A stretch of DNA of 46,066 nt from Pseudomonadota bacterium (GCA_023430685.1 JAEYZH010000057.1:1-46066); one strand, 5' to 3'. Positions 16,329 to 24,970 are shown, counted from the first letter of the stretch. The notes: a model not told the origin generated them from the sequence alone. Made by a program: numbers and translations.

Positions 16329-17030
16329 CTAACTGATTCCGGGCAGCGCGCGATCGACTGCGGCGAGCGCGTGCAGGCGCGTGGTGTCGTAGAGCGGCAC
16401 CGTCGCGTCGCCGGCACCAACCAGCAGGCCGATTTCGGTGCAGCCGAGGATGACGGCCTCCGCGCCGCGCGCGACGAGGTCGGCGATCACGCGGCGGTAG
16501 CCCGCCCGCGAGTCATCGAGCACGCGCCCCGCGCAGAGTTCCTCGTAGATGACCTCGTGCACGAACGCGCGATCTGGCGCGTCCGGCACGATCACCTCGA
16601 TGCCGTGCCTTTTTTCGAGGCGCTCGCGGTAGAACGCCTGCTCCATCGTGAAGCGCGTGCCGAGCAGGCCGACGCGACGCAACCCGTCGGCGCGGATCGC
16701 GGCGGCGGTCGCGTCGGCGATGTGCAGCAGCGGGATCGCGACCGCGGCTTCGATCGCGGGTGCGACCTTGTGCATCGTGTTGGTGCAGAGCACGATGAAA
16801 TCGGCGCCGGCCGATTGCAGCGAGCGTGCCGCGTCCGCGAGGCAGTCGCCAGCGGCGACCCAGTCGCCCGCGTGCTGCAGGCGCTCGATTTCGTGGAAGT
16901 CGACGCTGACGAGCACGACCCTGGCCGAATGCAGTCCGCCGAGCCGCTCGCGCGTCGCCTCGTTGACGATGCGGTAGTAGGGCAACGTCGATTCCCAGCT
17001 CATGCCGCCGATCAGGCCGATGGTCTGCAT
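16329..17030 (-). CDS. Aspartate/glutamate racemase family protein
   Basis: 233-aa cytoplasmic racemase-like enzyme. The N-terminus MQTIGLIGGMSWESTLPYYR is the family signature. Two catalytic cysteines are in place: Cys82 in VLCTNTMHKVA and Cys197 in ILGCTEIGLL, the pair that removes and replaces the alpha proton without cofactor. The ATG at 17030 matches the family start; another ATG 33 bases upstream would add 11 atypical residues. It follows the exporter gene on the same strand after 95 bases. Amino-acid specificity (Asp, Glu or other) cannot be read from the sequence. Confidence 0.9.
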   Translation of the reverse strand: MQTIGLIGGMSWESTLPYYRIVNEATRERLGGLHSARVVLVSVDFHEIERLQHAGDWVAAGDCLADAARSLQSAGADFIVLCTNTMHKVAPAIEAAVAIPLLHIADATAAAIRADGLRRVGLLGTRFTMEQAFYRERLEKRHGIEVIVPDAPDRAFVHEVIYEELCAGRVLDDSRAGYRRVIADLVARGAEAVILGCTEIGLLVGAGDATVPLYDTTRLHALAAVDRALPGIS

Positions 17031-17125
17031 CGCAACCAGGTTCCGCAGGGGGAGAGTTGTCATTGTCGCCGCGCGGCGGCGCGCCGGCACCCGGCCGGTC
17101 GCGAGCCTGCCACCGTCCGGCCCAC

Positions 17126-18430
17126 TCAGTGCGCATCCCGCGCGACGGCCGCGTCGGGCGCCGTCGGACCCGCGGAGCCGTGCTTCGCCGCATGGATGTG
17201 GCGCGGCATCGACGCGGTCACGCGCACGGCCACGTAGAACCCGACCACGAGCAACGCGGTCGACATCAGGAACGGCGCACCGGGCAACCGAAGTGGCGCG
17301 TGGTCGCTGATGAACAGCGCGAACACCTGCGTGAACAGCGCGGGGCCGAAGATCCCCGCGAGGCTTGCGAGGCTCGACACCGCGCCCTGCAGCCGTCCCT
17401 GCTCGTGCGGATCGACGCGGTGCGTGATCAGCGCCTGCGTCGCCGGCCCGGCGAGGCCCCAGAGCGCGAGCATCGGGATCGCGGCGAGGAACAGTGGTCC
17501 GTTGCCGGCGAATGCCATCACGAGGAACGACAGCGCGCCGAACGCGAGCCCGGTCAGCAGCGTGCGTCGCTCGCCGATGCGCGGCACCAGCTTGCGCACG
17601 AGCCAGGCCTGCACGATCGCATTGCAGAGTCCGACCAGCGCGAGCGTGTAGCCGACCTTCTGCGCGCCCCAGCCGTAGCGGTAATCGGCGTACAGCACGA
17701 ACACGCTTTGCAGCGCGTAGTGGGCGAGGTTGCTGAGCAGCACGACGCTCGCGAGCCCGAACACGCCGTGGTAGCGGCGCAGCATCAGCAGCGAGCCGAA
17801 CGGGTTCGCGTGGCGCCAGTCGAAGCGCGCGCTGCGCCGTTCCCTCGGCAACGATTCGGGCAGGATGAACCAGCCGTAGCAGAAGTTCGCGAGCGCGAGC
17901 ACCGCGGCGGCCCAGAACGGCGCGCGCACGTGGTAGTCGCCGAGCAGCCCGCCGAACGCGGGCCCGACGATGAAGCCGATGCCGAACGCGGCGCCGAGCA
18001 GCCCATAGCTCGCGGCGCGCTTCTCGGGCGGCGTGACATCGGCGATGTAGGCGTTCGCGGTCGTGAAGCTCGCGGCCGTGATGCCGGAAATGCAGCGCCC
18101 GATCAGCAGCAGCGGCAGCGTGCCGGCCAGCGCCATGAACACGAAGTCGAGCCCGATGCCGAGGTTCGAGAGCAGGATCACGGGCCGCCGTCCGTAACGG
18201 TCGGAGAGGCTGCCCTGGATCGGCGAACAGACGAACTGGATCGCGGCGAACAGCGTGCCGAACAGGCCGACCCACATCGCGGCCAGCGCGATGCCGCCGC
18301 CCGCGAGCTGTTCGACGAGGTGCGGCAGCACCGGGATGATGATGCCGAACGACAGCACGTCGATCAGCACCGTGACGAAGATGAAGACGACCGCGGCGCG
18401 CCGCGGTCCGGTCGGAATGGACGGATTCAC
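17126..18430 (-). CDS. MFS exporter of the TetA/TCR type
   Basis: 434-aa inner-membrane transporter with twelve predicted helices. The family motif A appears as GSLSDRYGRRPVILLSNLG after helix 2, and motif C-like GFIVGPAFGGLLGDY in helix 5, as in drug:H+ antiporters of the tetracycline type. The N-terminal helix includes VLIDVLSFGIIIPVLPHLVE. Many chromosomal xanthomonad proteins look like this without being known resistance determinants, so the substrate should not be assumed. A cytoplasmic tail (MPRHIHAAKHGSAG) ends the protein. The racemase gene lies just downstream. Confidence 0.9.
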   Translation of the reverse strand: MNPSIPTGPRRAAVVFIFVTVLIDVLSFGIIIPVLPHLVEQLAGGGIALAAMWVGLFGTLFAAIQFVCSPIQGSLSDRYGRRPVILLSNLGIGLDFVFMALAGTLPLLLIGRCISGITAASFTTANAYIADVTPPEKRAASYGLLGAAFGIGFIVGPAFGGLLGDYHVRAPFWAAAVLALANFCYGWFILPESLPRERRSARFDWRHANPFGSLLMLRRYHGVFGLASVVLLSNLAHYALQSVFVLYADYRYGWGAQKVGYTLALVGLCNAIVQAWLVRKLVPRIGERRTLLTGLAFGALSFLVMAFAGNGPLFLAAIPMLALWGLAGPATQALITHRVDPHEQGRLQGAVSSLASLAGIFGPALFTQVFALFISDHAPLRLPGAPFLMSTALLVVGFYVAVRVTASMPRHIHAAKHGSAGPTAPDAAVARDAH

Positions 18431-18468
18431 GCTGATCCTGCGGCGCGGTTGCGGCGCGCACGATACCG

Positions 18469-18664
18469 GGAATGGGGAATCGAGAACAGGGAATGGAATC
18501 GGGAGAACCCGTCGTCGCGGTGCGTGTCCTCTACCCGGTGACTTGCGTGCAGCCGCAAGCGCGGTGACTGGACCCCGGCATGCGCCGGCGCGACCGCGAT
18601 GCCGGGCGCGGCTCTTCCCGGCCCTCGGCCCTCGGCCTCCCGGCCCTCAGCCCTCAGCCCTCGC
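18469..18664. repeat. Short degenerate tandem repeats upstream of the exporter and after folE
   Basis: The 235-base gap holds two low-complexity fields. At 18469-18506 GGGAATGGGGAATC-type units repeat (GGGAATGGGG, GGGAATGG, AATCGGGAG). At 18617-18664 CCGGCCCTCGG and GCCCTCAGCCCTC units repeat in 7-base steps. Such GGGAATC and GGCCCTC heptamer runs are common between genes in xanthomonads. The exporter's promoter must lie in or beside the first field. Nothing else is recognised in the gap. Confidence 0.75.
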
Positions 18665-18665
18665 C

Positions 18666-19262
18666 TCACCGCCCATTGTCGATGTCGATGAAACGCAGGA
18701 ACTCCGCGCGCGTGCGCGCGTCCTCGCGGAACGTGCCGAGCATCTGGCTCGTGATCATCGAGACGCCGCGCTTGTGCACGCCGCGCGTGGTCATGCACTG
18801 ATGCACCGCGTCGATGACGACGCCGACGCCGCGTGGCTTCAGCACGAGGCCGATGCAATGCGCGATCTGCGCGGTCAGCTTCTCCTGCACCTGGAAGCGC
18901 CGCGCATACGCGTCGACGACGCGTGCGAGCTTGGAAATCCCGACGACCTTGTCGGTCGGCAGGTAGCCGACATGCGCCCGGCCGATGATCGGCGCCATGT
19001 GGTGCTCGCAGAACGATTCGAACGGGATGTCGCGCAGCACGATCATCTCGTCGTAGCCCGCGACCTCCTCGAACGTGCGTCCGAGGTATTCGGCCGGATC
19101 GATCTCGTAGCCGGAGAACCAGTCGCGGTACGCGCGAACCACGCGCGCGGGCGTGTCGACCAGCCCCTCGCGCGCGGGATCCTCGCCGGCCCAGCGCAGC
19201 AGCGTGCGCACGGCCTGCTCGGCCTCGGCGGCGGTCACGGGGGCTTGCGGTTCGGGTTTCAT
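18666..19262 (-). CDS. folE: GTP cyclohydrolase I
   Basis: 198-aa enzyme that converts GTP to 7,8-dihydroneopterin triphosphate, the first step to folate and tetrahydropterins. The zinc site is complete: Cys85 and His88 (FESFCEHHMAP) and Cys156 (AVHQCMTTRGV). GRAHVGYLPTDKVVGISKLA is the conserved GTP-site stretch, and QEKLTAQIAHCIGLVLKPRG is also typical. Length matches the family. The product could supply the pterin cofactor used by phenylalanine hydroxylase encoded 9 kb away, an inference only. The upstream region is shared with the divergent HzsA-like gene. Confidence 0.97.
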   Translation of the reverse strand: MKPEPQAPVTAAEAEQAVRTLLRWAGEDPAREGLVDTPARVVRAYRDWFSGYEIDPAEYLGRTFEEVAGYDEMIVLRDIPFESFCEHHMAPIIGRAHVGYLPTDKVVGISKLARVVDAYARRFQVQEKLTAQIAHCIGLVLKPRGVGVVIDAVHQCMTTRGVHKRGVSMITSQMLGTFREDARTRAEFLRFIDIDNGR

Positions 19263-19487
19263 GGCGCTCTCCGGCACGGCGGCCGCCCAGTGTAGCGGTC
19301 CGGGCCGCGGATGCGATCGTGACCGTTCGCACGGCGGTGGCGCGAACGCCGTCACGGTTGCGCGGGCCCGGGTGGGGAAACTGTCCCACTTTCCACGCGA
19401 TCCTCGTTACGTGCCTTGACCATCGCCGCGGCTGCGTTCGTTGCGCCGCTCCCGCGCGTTGTATCCGATCAGCCACCAGGGGGTTCC

Positions 19488-21725
19488 ATGACCACGCGTT
19501 CCACCCGCTTCGATCCACGCCTGGCCTGCGCGCTCACGTTGTTGTGCGCGCTTGCAGGGTGGCCGGCCGCGCCGCTGTCGGCGCAGGCCGGCGCGCCCGC
19601 GCTGTTGCCGAACCCGATCCTGTTCGTGACCCAGGTGCCGGTGCCGGGCGACTTCGCGACGATCGGTTCGGTATTCGCGAACCACCACGGCGGCATGCAG
19701 TCGGTCGCGCGCGGCGGTGACCTCTGGATCCGCTATCCCGACGGCAGTCGCCGCAACCTGACCCAGGAAGCCGGTTACGGCAACGCGGGCCAGCAGGGCG
19801 CGAATGCGATCGCGGTGCGCGATCCCGCGGTGAACTTCGCGGGCGACACCGCGGTGTTCAGCATGCTGGTCGGCGCGCCGACCGCGCAGTACCAGGTCGG
19901 CGAGTGGTTCTGGCAGCTATATGAGGTCACGGGTTTCGGCCAGGGAGAGACGGTCGCGATCACGCGCGTCGAGGGCCAGCCCGTCGACTACAACAACGTC
20001 GAGCCCGCGTATGCCTCCGACGGCAGCATCGTCTTCGCGAGCGATCGCCCGCGCGATGGTCGTCGCCACCTGTATCCGCAACTCGACGAGTACGAATCGA
20101 CGCACTCGACGAGCGGACTCTGGAAGTTGTCGCCGGGCGGCGACCTGACATTGCTGCAGCACTCCCCTTCGGGTTCGTTCGGACCCTTCGTCGACAGCTT
20201 CGGGCGCGTGCTGTTCACGCGCTGGGACCACCTGCAGACCGACCAGCAGGCCGCCGCCGACGCCGAGGCCGAAGGCGAGGGCCAGCCCTCGGTCTACGGA
20301 ACGTTCGACTACGCGAGCGAAGCGCCGAATGCCGCGCGCGGCCCACGCGCGCCCGAGGTCTACCCGGAGGCGCTGACCGCGGTACCCGGCTCGGGCCTCA
20401 ACGGCCATCGGTTCAACTTCTTCTTCCCGTGGATGCTGAACCAGGACGGCAGCGTCGAGGAAACGTTGAACCACATCGGCCGGCACGAGCTGCACGACTA
20501 CTTCGGGCAGAGCTTCATCGACGACCCGACACTCGAAGAGTTCATCGACGACACCTCCGGACGCACGAATCCGAATCCGGTCGAAAACATGCTGCAGATC
20601 GCCGAGGACCCGACGCTCGCGGGACGCTACTTCGCGATCGACGCGCCCGAGTTCTACACCCACGCCTCCGGGCAGCTCGTCTCGATCCAGGCCGCGCCGA
20701 ACGCGAACGCGGACGACCTCGTGGTCACCTACCACGCGCCGCGCAGCGCGCGCGGGCTCTACGACAGCGCGCCCGCGTCGTTCCCGGGCCGCTACCGCGA
20801 TCCGTTGCCGCTTTCCGACGGCCAGTTCGTCGCATCGTGGACCGATGCCTGGCAGTACGCCTACAACGCGGGCACGCGCGAGCATCCGCTGTCGCCCTAT
20901 GCATTCCGCCTGCAGCGGCTGCAACTGGGTGCGGGCACGGCGACGCCGGTCGAGGCGCTGACACCCGGCATCGAAAAGAGCGTGTCGTACTGGGATCCCG
21001 ACGTGCTGGTCAGCTACGACGGGCCACTGTGGGAGCTGTCCGCGGTCGAGGTGCGACCGCGCGCGGTGCCGCCGCTGACGAGCGAGCCGGTCCTGCACGC
21101 ATCCGAAGCGGAGGTGTTCGCCGATGCGGGTGTCGATCCGGCGGCGTTCCGCGCGTTCCTGCGCGCGCGCGGGCTCGGAGTGCTGGTCAGCCGCAACGTG
21201 ACCGCACGCGACGATGCCGACCGCCAGCAGCCCTACAACCTGCGCGTGCCGGGCGGCGTGCAGACGGTGGGCAGCGCGGGGCCGCCACGCGACATCGCGT
21301 GGATGCAGTTCTTCCAGGCCGACCTGCTGCGCGGCATGGGCGGCACCGAGGACCCGCGCGACGGTCGCCGCGTGCTCGCGCGACCGATGCACGAGCCGTC
21401 CGCGCTCGCGTTCATGCCGCCGGCGCCGGGGGCGCCGCCCGGCTCGGTCCGGATCGGCAGCGACGGCTCGATCGCGGCGCTCGTGCCGGCACAGCGCGCG
21501 ATGAGCTGGCAGAGCCTCACGCCAGCGGGCGATCCGGTCGTGCGCGAGCGCTACTGGATCAACGTGCAGCCCGGCGAGATCCGCGCCTGCGACGGCTGCC
21601 ATGGCATCAATCGCGACAACCAGGCCGGTGATCCGCCCGCGCAGAACAACGCACTCGCGTTGCGCGACCTCTTGCTCTGGTGGCGCGACAACGCCAACGG
21701 CATCTTCGCGGATGGGTTCGACTGA
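19488..21725 (+). CDS. Secreted HzsA-like protein with single haem-binding motif and C-terminal DGF tag
   Basis: 745-aa exported protein. A signal peptide (ALTLLCALAGWPAAPLSAQA) precedes a TolB-like propeller region. Visible family segments are PILFVTQVPVP near the start, RDPAVNFAGDTAVFSMLVGA, YNNVEPAYASDGSIVFASDR and FGRVLFTRWDHLQTD. This organisation resembles the hydrazine synthase alpha-subunit-related (HzsA middle domain) proteins found widely outside anammox bacteria. One c-type haem motif, Cys701-Asp-Gly-Cys704-His705, occurs near the end. The chain closes NANGIFADGFD. Hydrazine synthesis is not implied: the true enzyme has more haems and partner subunits, none of which are here. Start chosen at the ATG after AGGGGG (~19479). 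Confidence 0.75.
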   Translation: MTTRSTRFDPRLACALTLLCALAGWPAAPLSAQAGAPALLPNPILFVTQVPVPGDFATIGSVFANHHGGMQSVARGGDLWIRYPDGSRRNLTQEAGYGNAGQQGANAIAVRDPAVNFAGDTAVFSMLVGAPTAQYQVGEWFWQLYEVTGFGQGETVAITRVEGQPVDYNNVEPAYASDGSIVFASDRPRDGRRHLYPQLDEYESTHSTSGLWKLSPGGDLTLLQHSPSGSFGPFVDSFGRVLFTRWDHLQTDQQAAADAEAEGEGQPSVYGTFDYASEAPNAARGPRAPEVYPEALTAVPGSGLNGHRFNFFFPWMLNQDGSVEETLNHIGRHELHDYFGQSFIDDPTLEEFIDDTSGRTNPNPVENMLQIAEDPTLAGRYFAIDAPEFYTHASGQLVSIQAAPNANADDLVVTYHAPRSARGLYDSAPASFPGRYRDPLPLSDGQFVASWTDAWQYAYNAGTREHPLSPYAFRLQRLQLGAGTATPVEALTPGIEKSVSYWDPDVLVSYDGPLWELSAVEVRPRAVPPLTSEPVLHASEAEVFADAGVDPAAFRAFLRARGLGVLVSRNVTARDDADRQQPYNLRVPGGVQTVGSAGPPRDIAWMQFFQADLLRGMGGTEDPRDGRRVLARPMHEPSALAFMPPAPGAPPGSVRIGSDGSIAALVPAQRAMSWQSLTPAGDPVVRERYWINVQPGEIRACDGCHGINRDNQAGDPPAQNNALALRDLLLWWRDNANGIFADGFD

Positions 21726-21742
21726 GAGGCCACATCATGGGC

Positions 21743-22205
21743 GATTGGCGCTTCGACTTCGCGACCTGCGGCCGCTGCGCTCATCGAGAACGGATGGGTT
21801 GAGTGGCCTGCGGCCGCTGCGCCCGGCGCGAACGGATCCACAGACACCGTTCGCCCTGAGCGCAGGCCGAAGGCCGGAGTCGAAGGGTCCCGCGGCTGCG
21901 TCATTGACGATCGGCGCTTCGACTTCGCGGCCTGCGGCCGCCGTGCCCGGCGCGAACGGATCCGCAGACACCGTTCGCCCTGAGCGCAGGCCGAAGGCCG
22001 GAGTCGAAGGGTCCCGCGGCTGCGCCGTGGGCGATCGGCGCTTCGACTTCGCGGCCAGCGGCCGCTGCGCCCGGCGCGAACGGATCCGCAGACACCGTTC
22101 GCCCTGAGCGCAGGCCGAAGGCCGGAGTCGAAGGGTCCCGCGGCTGCGTCATTGACGATCGGCGCTTCGACTTCGCGGCCTGCGGCCGCCGTGCCCGGCG
22201 CGGAT
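21743..22205. repeat. 124-bp tandem repeat array (about 3.5 units)
   Basis: The 544-base gap between two converging genes contains no gene. The core GTTCGCCCTGAGCGCAGGCC starts at 21849, 21973 and 22097, exactly 124 bases apart. The companion GATCGGCGCTTCGACTTCGC starts at 21909, 22033 and 22157, with a diverged earlier copy at 21743. Within a unit, GAGTCGAAGGGTCCCGCGG and GCTTCGACTTCGCGG are imperfect inverted repeats, giving a foldable palindrome. Alternate units differ (TCATTGAC versus CCGTGGGC before GATCGG), and the first and third full units match closely. The rest of the gap (22206-22269) shows nothing recognised. Confidence 0.92.
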
Positions 22206-22269
22206 CGTCGCTGCTTCTCGGCGTGCTCCGTGCGCTCCACCGTGCGGGCGTCGGGGTCGCCGATCGCGA

Positions 22270-22866
22270 TCAGCGTTCCGCTTCCCGGCCACGCCGGGCC
22301 GCGCGCGGTTCGAGCGGGGCGAGCAGCCAGGTCAGCGCGACGAGGCGGTCGCGCTTCGCGCTGCGCGGCTGCTGCAGGAGGTCCATCAGGCGCGCGAGCA
22401 GGCGGTTGATCTCGGCGAGTTCGTTCGCGCCGACCCAGCCCTTGCCGCGCGCGGCCCAGAGCTCGCGCTGCGCACCTTCGACCACGGTCGCGGGGTCCGC
22501 GATCGCACGTTCGAAATCGCGGCCGGCCACGCGCAACACGCTCGCGGCGACGCGTCCGACCTCGCGCGCGTTGGCGGTCCTGCCCGGTCGGTAGCGCAGG
22601 CGCAGGCGGTCGCTCGCGCGCGAACGCGTGCGGTAGCGCCGGCCCTCCGGCGACGCCTCCTCTTCGATCAAGCCGCCCGCCGCGAGCTGGCGCAGGTGGT
22701 AGTAGAGCCCGTCCGCGGGCCGCCCGAGCGCGGTCGCGAGTTCGGCCACGCTGACCGCATGCCCGATCGATTCGAGCGTGTCGACGATCTCGATCCGCGT
22801 CGGCGACGCCAGCAGCGCGATCTCGCGCGGATCCTCGATCTCCGCCGCGCGCCTCGTCCGTGCCAT
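22270..22866 (-). CDS. ArsR-type winged-helix transcriptional regulator
   Basis: 198-aa DNA-binding protein. The winged helix occupies about residues 15-75: EIALLASPTRIEIVDTLESI, the recognition helix region VAELATALGRPADGLYYHLRQLAAGGLI split by its turn, and a basic wing (RRYRTRSRASDRLRLRY). No metal-binding ELCVCDL-type motif is visible, so it belongs to the broader ArsR/'helix-turn-helix domain' group, not to metal sensors. The C-terminal half is a helical region of unknown ligand. It is divergent from the retropepsin gene; an AT-rich inverted repeat lies between them. Confidence 0.85.
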   Translation of the reverse strand: MARTRRAAEIEDPREIALLASPTRIEIVDTLESIGHAVSVAELATALGRPADGLYYHLRQLAAGGLIEEEASPEGRRYRTRSRASDRLRLRYRPGRTANAREVGRVAASVLRVAGRDFERAIADPATVVEGAQRELWAARGKGWVGANELAEINRLLARLMDLLQQPRSAKRDRLVALTWLLAPLEPRAARRGREAER

Positions 22867-22883
22867 AGGTTGGGTTGCCTCTG

Positions 22884-22907
22884 TTGAAATTCGGTGCAAT
22901 TATTCAA
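22884..22907. promoter_or_regulatory. AT-rich inverted repeat between the ArsR-type regulator and the retropepsin gene
   Basis: TTGAAAT (22884-22890) and ATTATTCAA (22899-22907) form an imperfect inverted repeat across TCGGTGCA. It stands out as AT-rich in a 70% GC neighbourhood and is centred in the 92-base divergent gap, 18 bases from the regulator's ATG. This is where an autoregulatory ArsR-type operator would be expected. No clear -10/-35 pair can be assigned with confidence. Confidence 0.45.
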
Positions 22908-22958
22908 TCGATGCAGGCGCGCCGCAAGCGCGGGCGCCATCGACGAGGAGAACCTGGG

Positions 22959-24845
22959 ATGCATCGCAACGTGATGGCGGTCGTACTGTTGCTGCTCGGC
23001 TTCGCGATCGGCGCGCGCGCCGACGATGCGGTCGACGTGTTCGCGCGCTACAAGGCCGCGAGCGGCGGCGAACGCTGGGACCGCGTCGAGGCGCTGCGCG
23101 CCGAGGGCACGCTCAAGGCCGGCGGGCTCGAGGGCGCGTACGACGCGACCGTGGACGTCGCGACCGGGCGCTCGGTGAGCCACTACGTGCTCGGCCCGAT
23201 CGACGGCGCGCAGGGCTACGACGGCCTCGTCGCGTGGTCGCGCGATCCCGGCGGTGAAGTCGCCCGGCGCGATGCGCCCGAAGCGCTGCGCGCTGCGCGC
23301 AGCCAGGCCTGGCTCGACGCACGCGGTTACTGGCATCCCGAACGCCACCCGGCGACGACGTCCGCGCCGGAGCGGCGCACCCACGAGGGCCGCGCGCACG
23401 ATGTCGTCATCGTGACGCCGCAGCACGGCGACGCGCTCACGCTGTGGTTCGACGCCACGACCCACCTGCTCGTGAAGATCGAGCAGAAGCAGGGTGCCGA
23501 CATCGCGATCACGACGTTCGACGACTGGCGCGAGGTCGAGGGCCTGCGCCTGCCGTTCCATTCGGTCACCGATCTCGTCGACACCGCCGGGCGCACCGAC
23601 GCGCGCAATCGCGTGGAAGCGGTCATCGATCGCCATGTGCCCGGCGTCGCGATCGCCGACGCCGACTTCGCGCCGCCCGCGATGGCCGCGACCGCGCGCA
23701 TCGATGCGTCCGACGGTGCCACGCGCGTGCCGTTCGACCTCGTCAACAACCACATCTACGCGAACGGATCGATCGACGGCAAGCCCGCGCGCTTCCTCGT
23801 CGACACCGGCGGCATGAACCTGCTGACGCCGGCCGCCGCGCGCAAGTTCGGCCTCGAGGGCGAAGGCAAGCTCGCCGGGCGCGGCGTCGGCGACGAGCTC
23901 GTCGACGTCGCGTTCACGCATGCGAAGGAGGTGCGCCTCGGCGGCGCGGTGCTCGACCAGCCGGTGTTCGTGATCATGGACCTCGGGCGTCTCGCCGACG
24001 TCGAAGGGCACGAAAGCGACGGCCTCGTCGGCTACGAGATGTTCCGTCGTTTCGGTGTCACGATCGACTACGCGGCGCGGGAGCTCGTGCTCGTCGAGCA
24101 CGCGAAGTTCGTCGCGCCCGCGGGTTCCCAAGCCGTGCCGTTCGACCTCGCCGACCGCATCCCGGTCGTGCAGGGCACGCTCGACGGACTGCCCGCGCGG
24201 CTCAGCATCGATACCGGGTCGCGCGTGTCGCTGACGCTGCACTCGCCGTTCGTGCGCGAGCACGGGCTCGTCGCGAAGTACCAGGCGGGGCCGGACGCCG
24301 TCGTCGGCTGGGGCGTCGGTGGCCCCTCGCGCGGCCGCCCGGCGCGCTTCGGCACGCTGCGGCTCGGCGACATCGCGATCGATGGCATCGCCGGCGACCT
24401 GTACGTCGGCAACAAGGGCGCGTTCGCGAGCGCGGACGTCGCGGGCAACATCGGCGGCGACGTGCTCAAGCGATTCACGGTCGCGTTCGACTATGAGGCC
24501 AAGCGCATGTACCTCGCGCCGAACGCCGGATTCGCGAAGCCGGACGAGTTCGATCGCAGCGGCCTCTGGCTGATCGGCGCGGGCCGCGCATTCGAGGTCG
24601 CCGACGTCGCGGCCGACAGCGCGGCGCAACGCGCGGGCCTGCACGAAGGCGACCGCATCACCGCGATCGACGCCGAACCGGTGTCCGCGCGCGGCCTGCC
24701 GCAATGGCGCCAGCGCCTGCGCGACCTACCGGCCGGGACGCGCCTCGCGATCGAATACGAGCGCGCCGGGAAGTCGTCGCGCGCCGAGCTGGTGCTCGCC
24801 GATCGCATTGCGCCGCTGGCGCACGCGAACGCGAAGAAGGACTGA
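22959..24845 (+). CDS. Exported double retropepsin-like aspartyl protease with PDZ domain
   Basis: 628-aa exported protein. A signal peptide (MAVVLLLLGFAIGARA) is followed by a ~230-residue region typical of outer-membrane-lipoprotein-sorting-like folds (FARYKAASGGERWDRVEALR). Two retropepsin-type aspartyl protease domains follow: the first has LVDTGGMNLLTP (Asp282), the second SIDTGSRVSLTL (Asp418). A PDZ domain lies near residues 540-610 (FEVADVAADSAAQRAGLHEG, then DRITAIDAEPV). Two motifs in one chain could form an intramolecular dimer like pepsin. Periplasmic substrates are unknown. The ATG has a GAGGAGA ribosome-binding site. Divergent partner: the ArsR-type regulator. Confidence 0.85.
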   Translation: MHRNVMAVVLLLLGFAIGARADDAVDVFARYKAASGGERWDRVEALRAEGTLKAGGLEGAYDATVDVATGRSVSHYVLGPIDGAQGYDGLVAWSRDPGGEVARRDAPEALRAARSQAWLDARGYWHPERHPATTSAPERRTHEGRAHDVVIVTPQHGDALTLWFDATTHLLVKIEQKQGADIAITTFDDWREVEGLRLPFHSVTDLVDTAGRTDARNRVEAVIDRHVPGVAIADADFAPPAMAATARIDASDGATRVPFDLVNNHIYANGSIDGKPARFLVDTGGMNLLTPAAARKFGLEGEGKLAGRGVGDELVDVAFTHAKEVRLGGAVLDQPVFVIMDLGRLADVEGHESDGLVGYEMFRRFGVTIDYAARELVLVEHAKFVAPAGSQAVPFDLADRIPVVQGTLDGLPARLSIDTGSRVSLTLHSPFVREHGLVAKYQAGPDAVVGWGVGGPSRGRPARFGTLRLGDIAIDGIAGDLYVGNKGAFASADVAGNIGGDVLKRFTVAFDYEAKRMYLAPNAGFAKPDEFDRSGLWLIGAGRAFEVADVAADSAAQRAGLHEGDRITAIDAEPVSARGLPQWRQRLRDLPAGTRLAIEYERAGKSSRAELVLADRIAPLAHANAKKD

Positions 24846-24875
24846 TCGATCGCGATGGTGGGTCTCGCGCCTGCG

Positions 24876-24970
24876 GCGCTGCGACCCACCCTACGCGCTG
24901 CGACCCACCCTACGCGCTGCGACCCAGCCTACGCGCTGCGACCTACCCTACGCACCGCGACCCACCGGCG
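24876..24970. repeat. 19-bp tandem repeat, four copies plus a fragment
   Basis: GCGCTGCGACCCACCCTAC repeats head to tail at 24876, 24895, 24914 and 24933 (copies 3 and 4 differ by one base each), with a decayed fifth unit at 24952. It follows the retropepsin stop in a 266-base gap before the 3' end of the convergent methyltransferase gene. The remainder, to 25111, contains scattered related words (for example GGGTGGGACGCAGCCGCGCA near 25000) but no recognisable gene. Confidence 0.9.

Noticed and set aside
17126..18430. Tetracycline resistance gene
   Set aside because: Motifs place it in the TetA/TCR group, but housekeeping exporters share them; no mobile element or TetR regulator is adjacent.
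19488..21725. Hydrazine synthase activity
   Set aside because: Only a distant HzsA-like domain and one haem motif; partner subunits and other anammox genes are absent.
21551..22240. Open frames with repeated PFDSGLRPALRANG-type peptides
   Set aside because: They are translations of the 124-bp intergenic repeat, often mis-annotated as hypothetical proteins.
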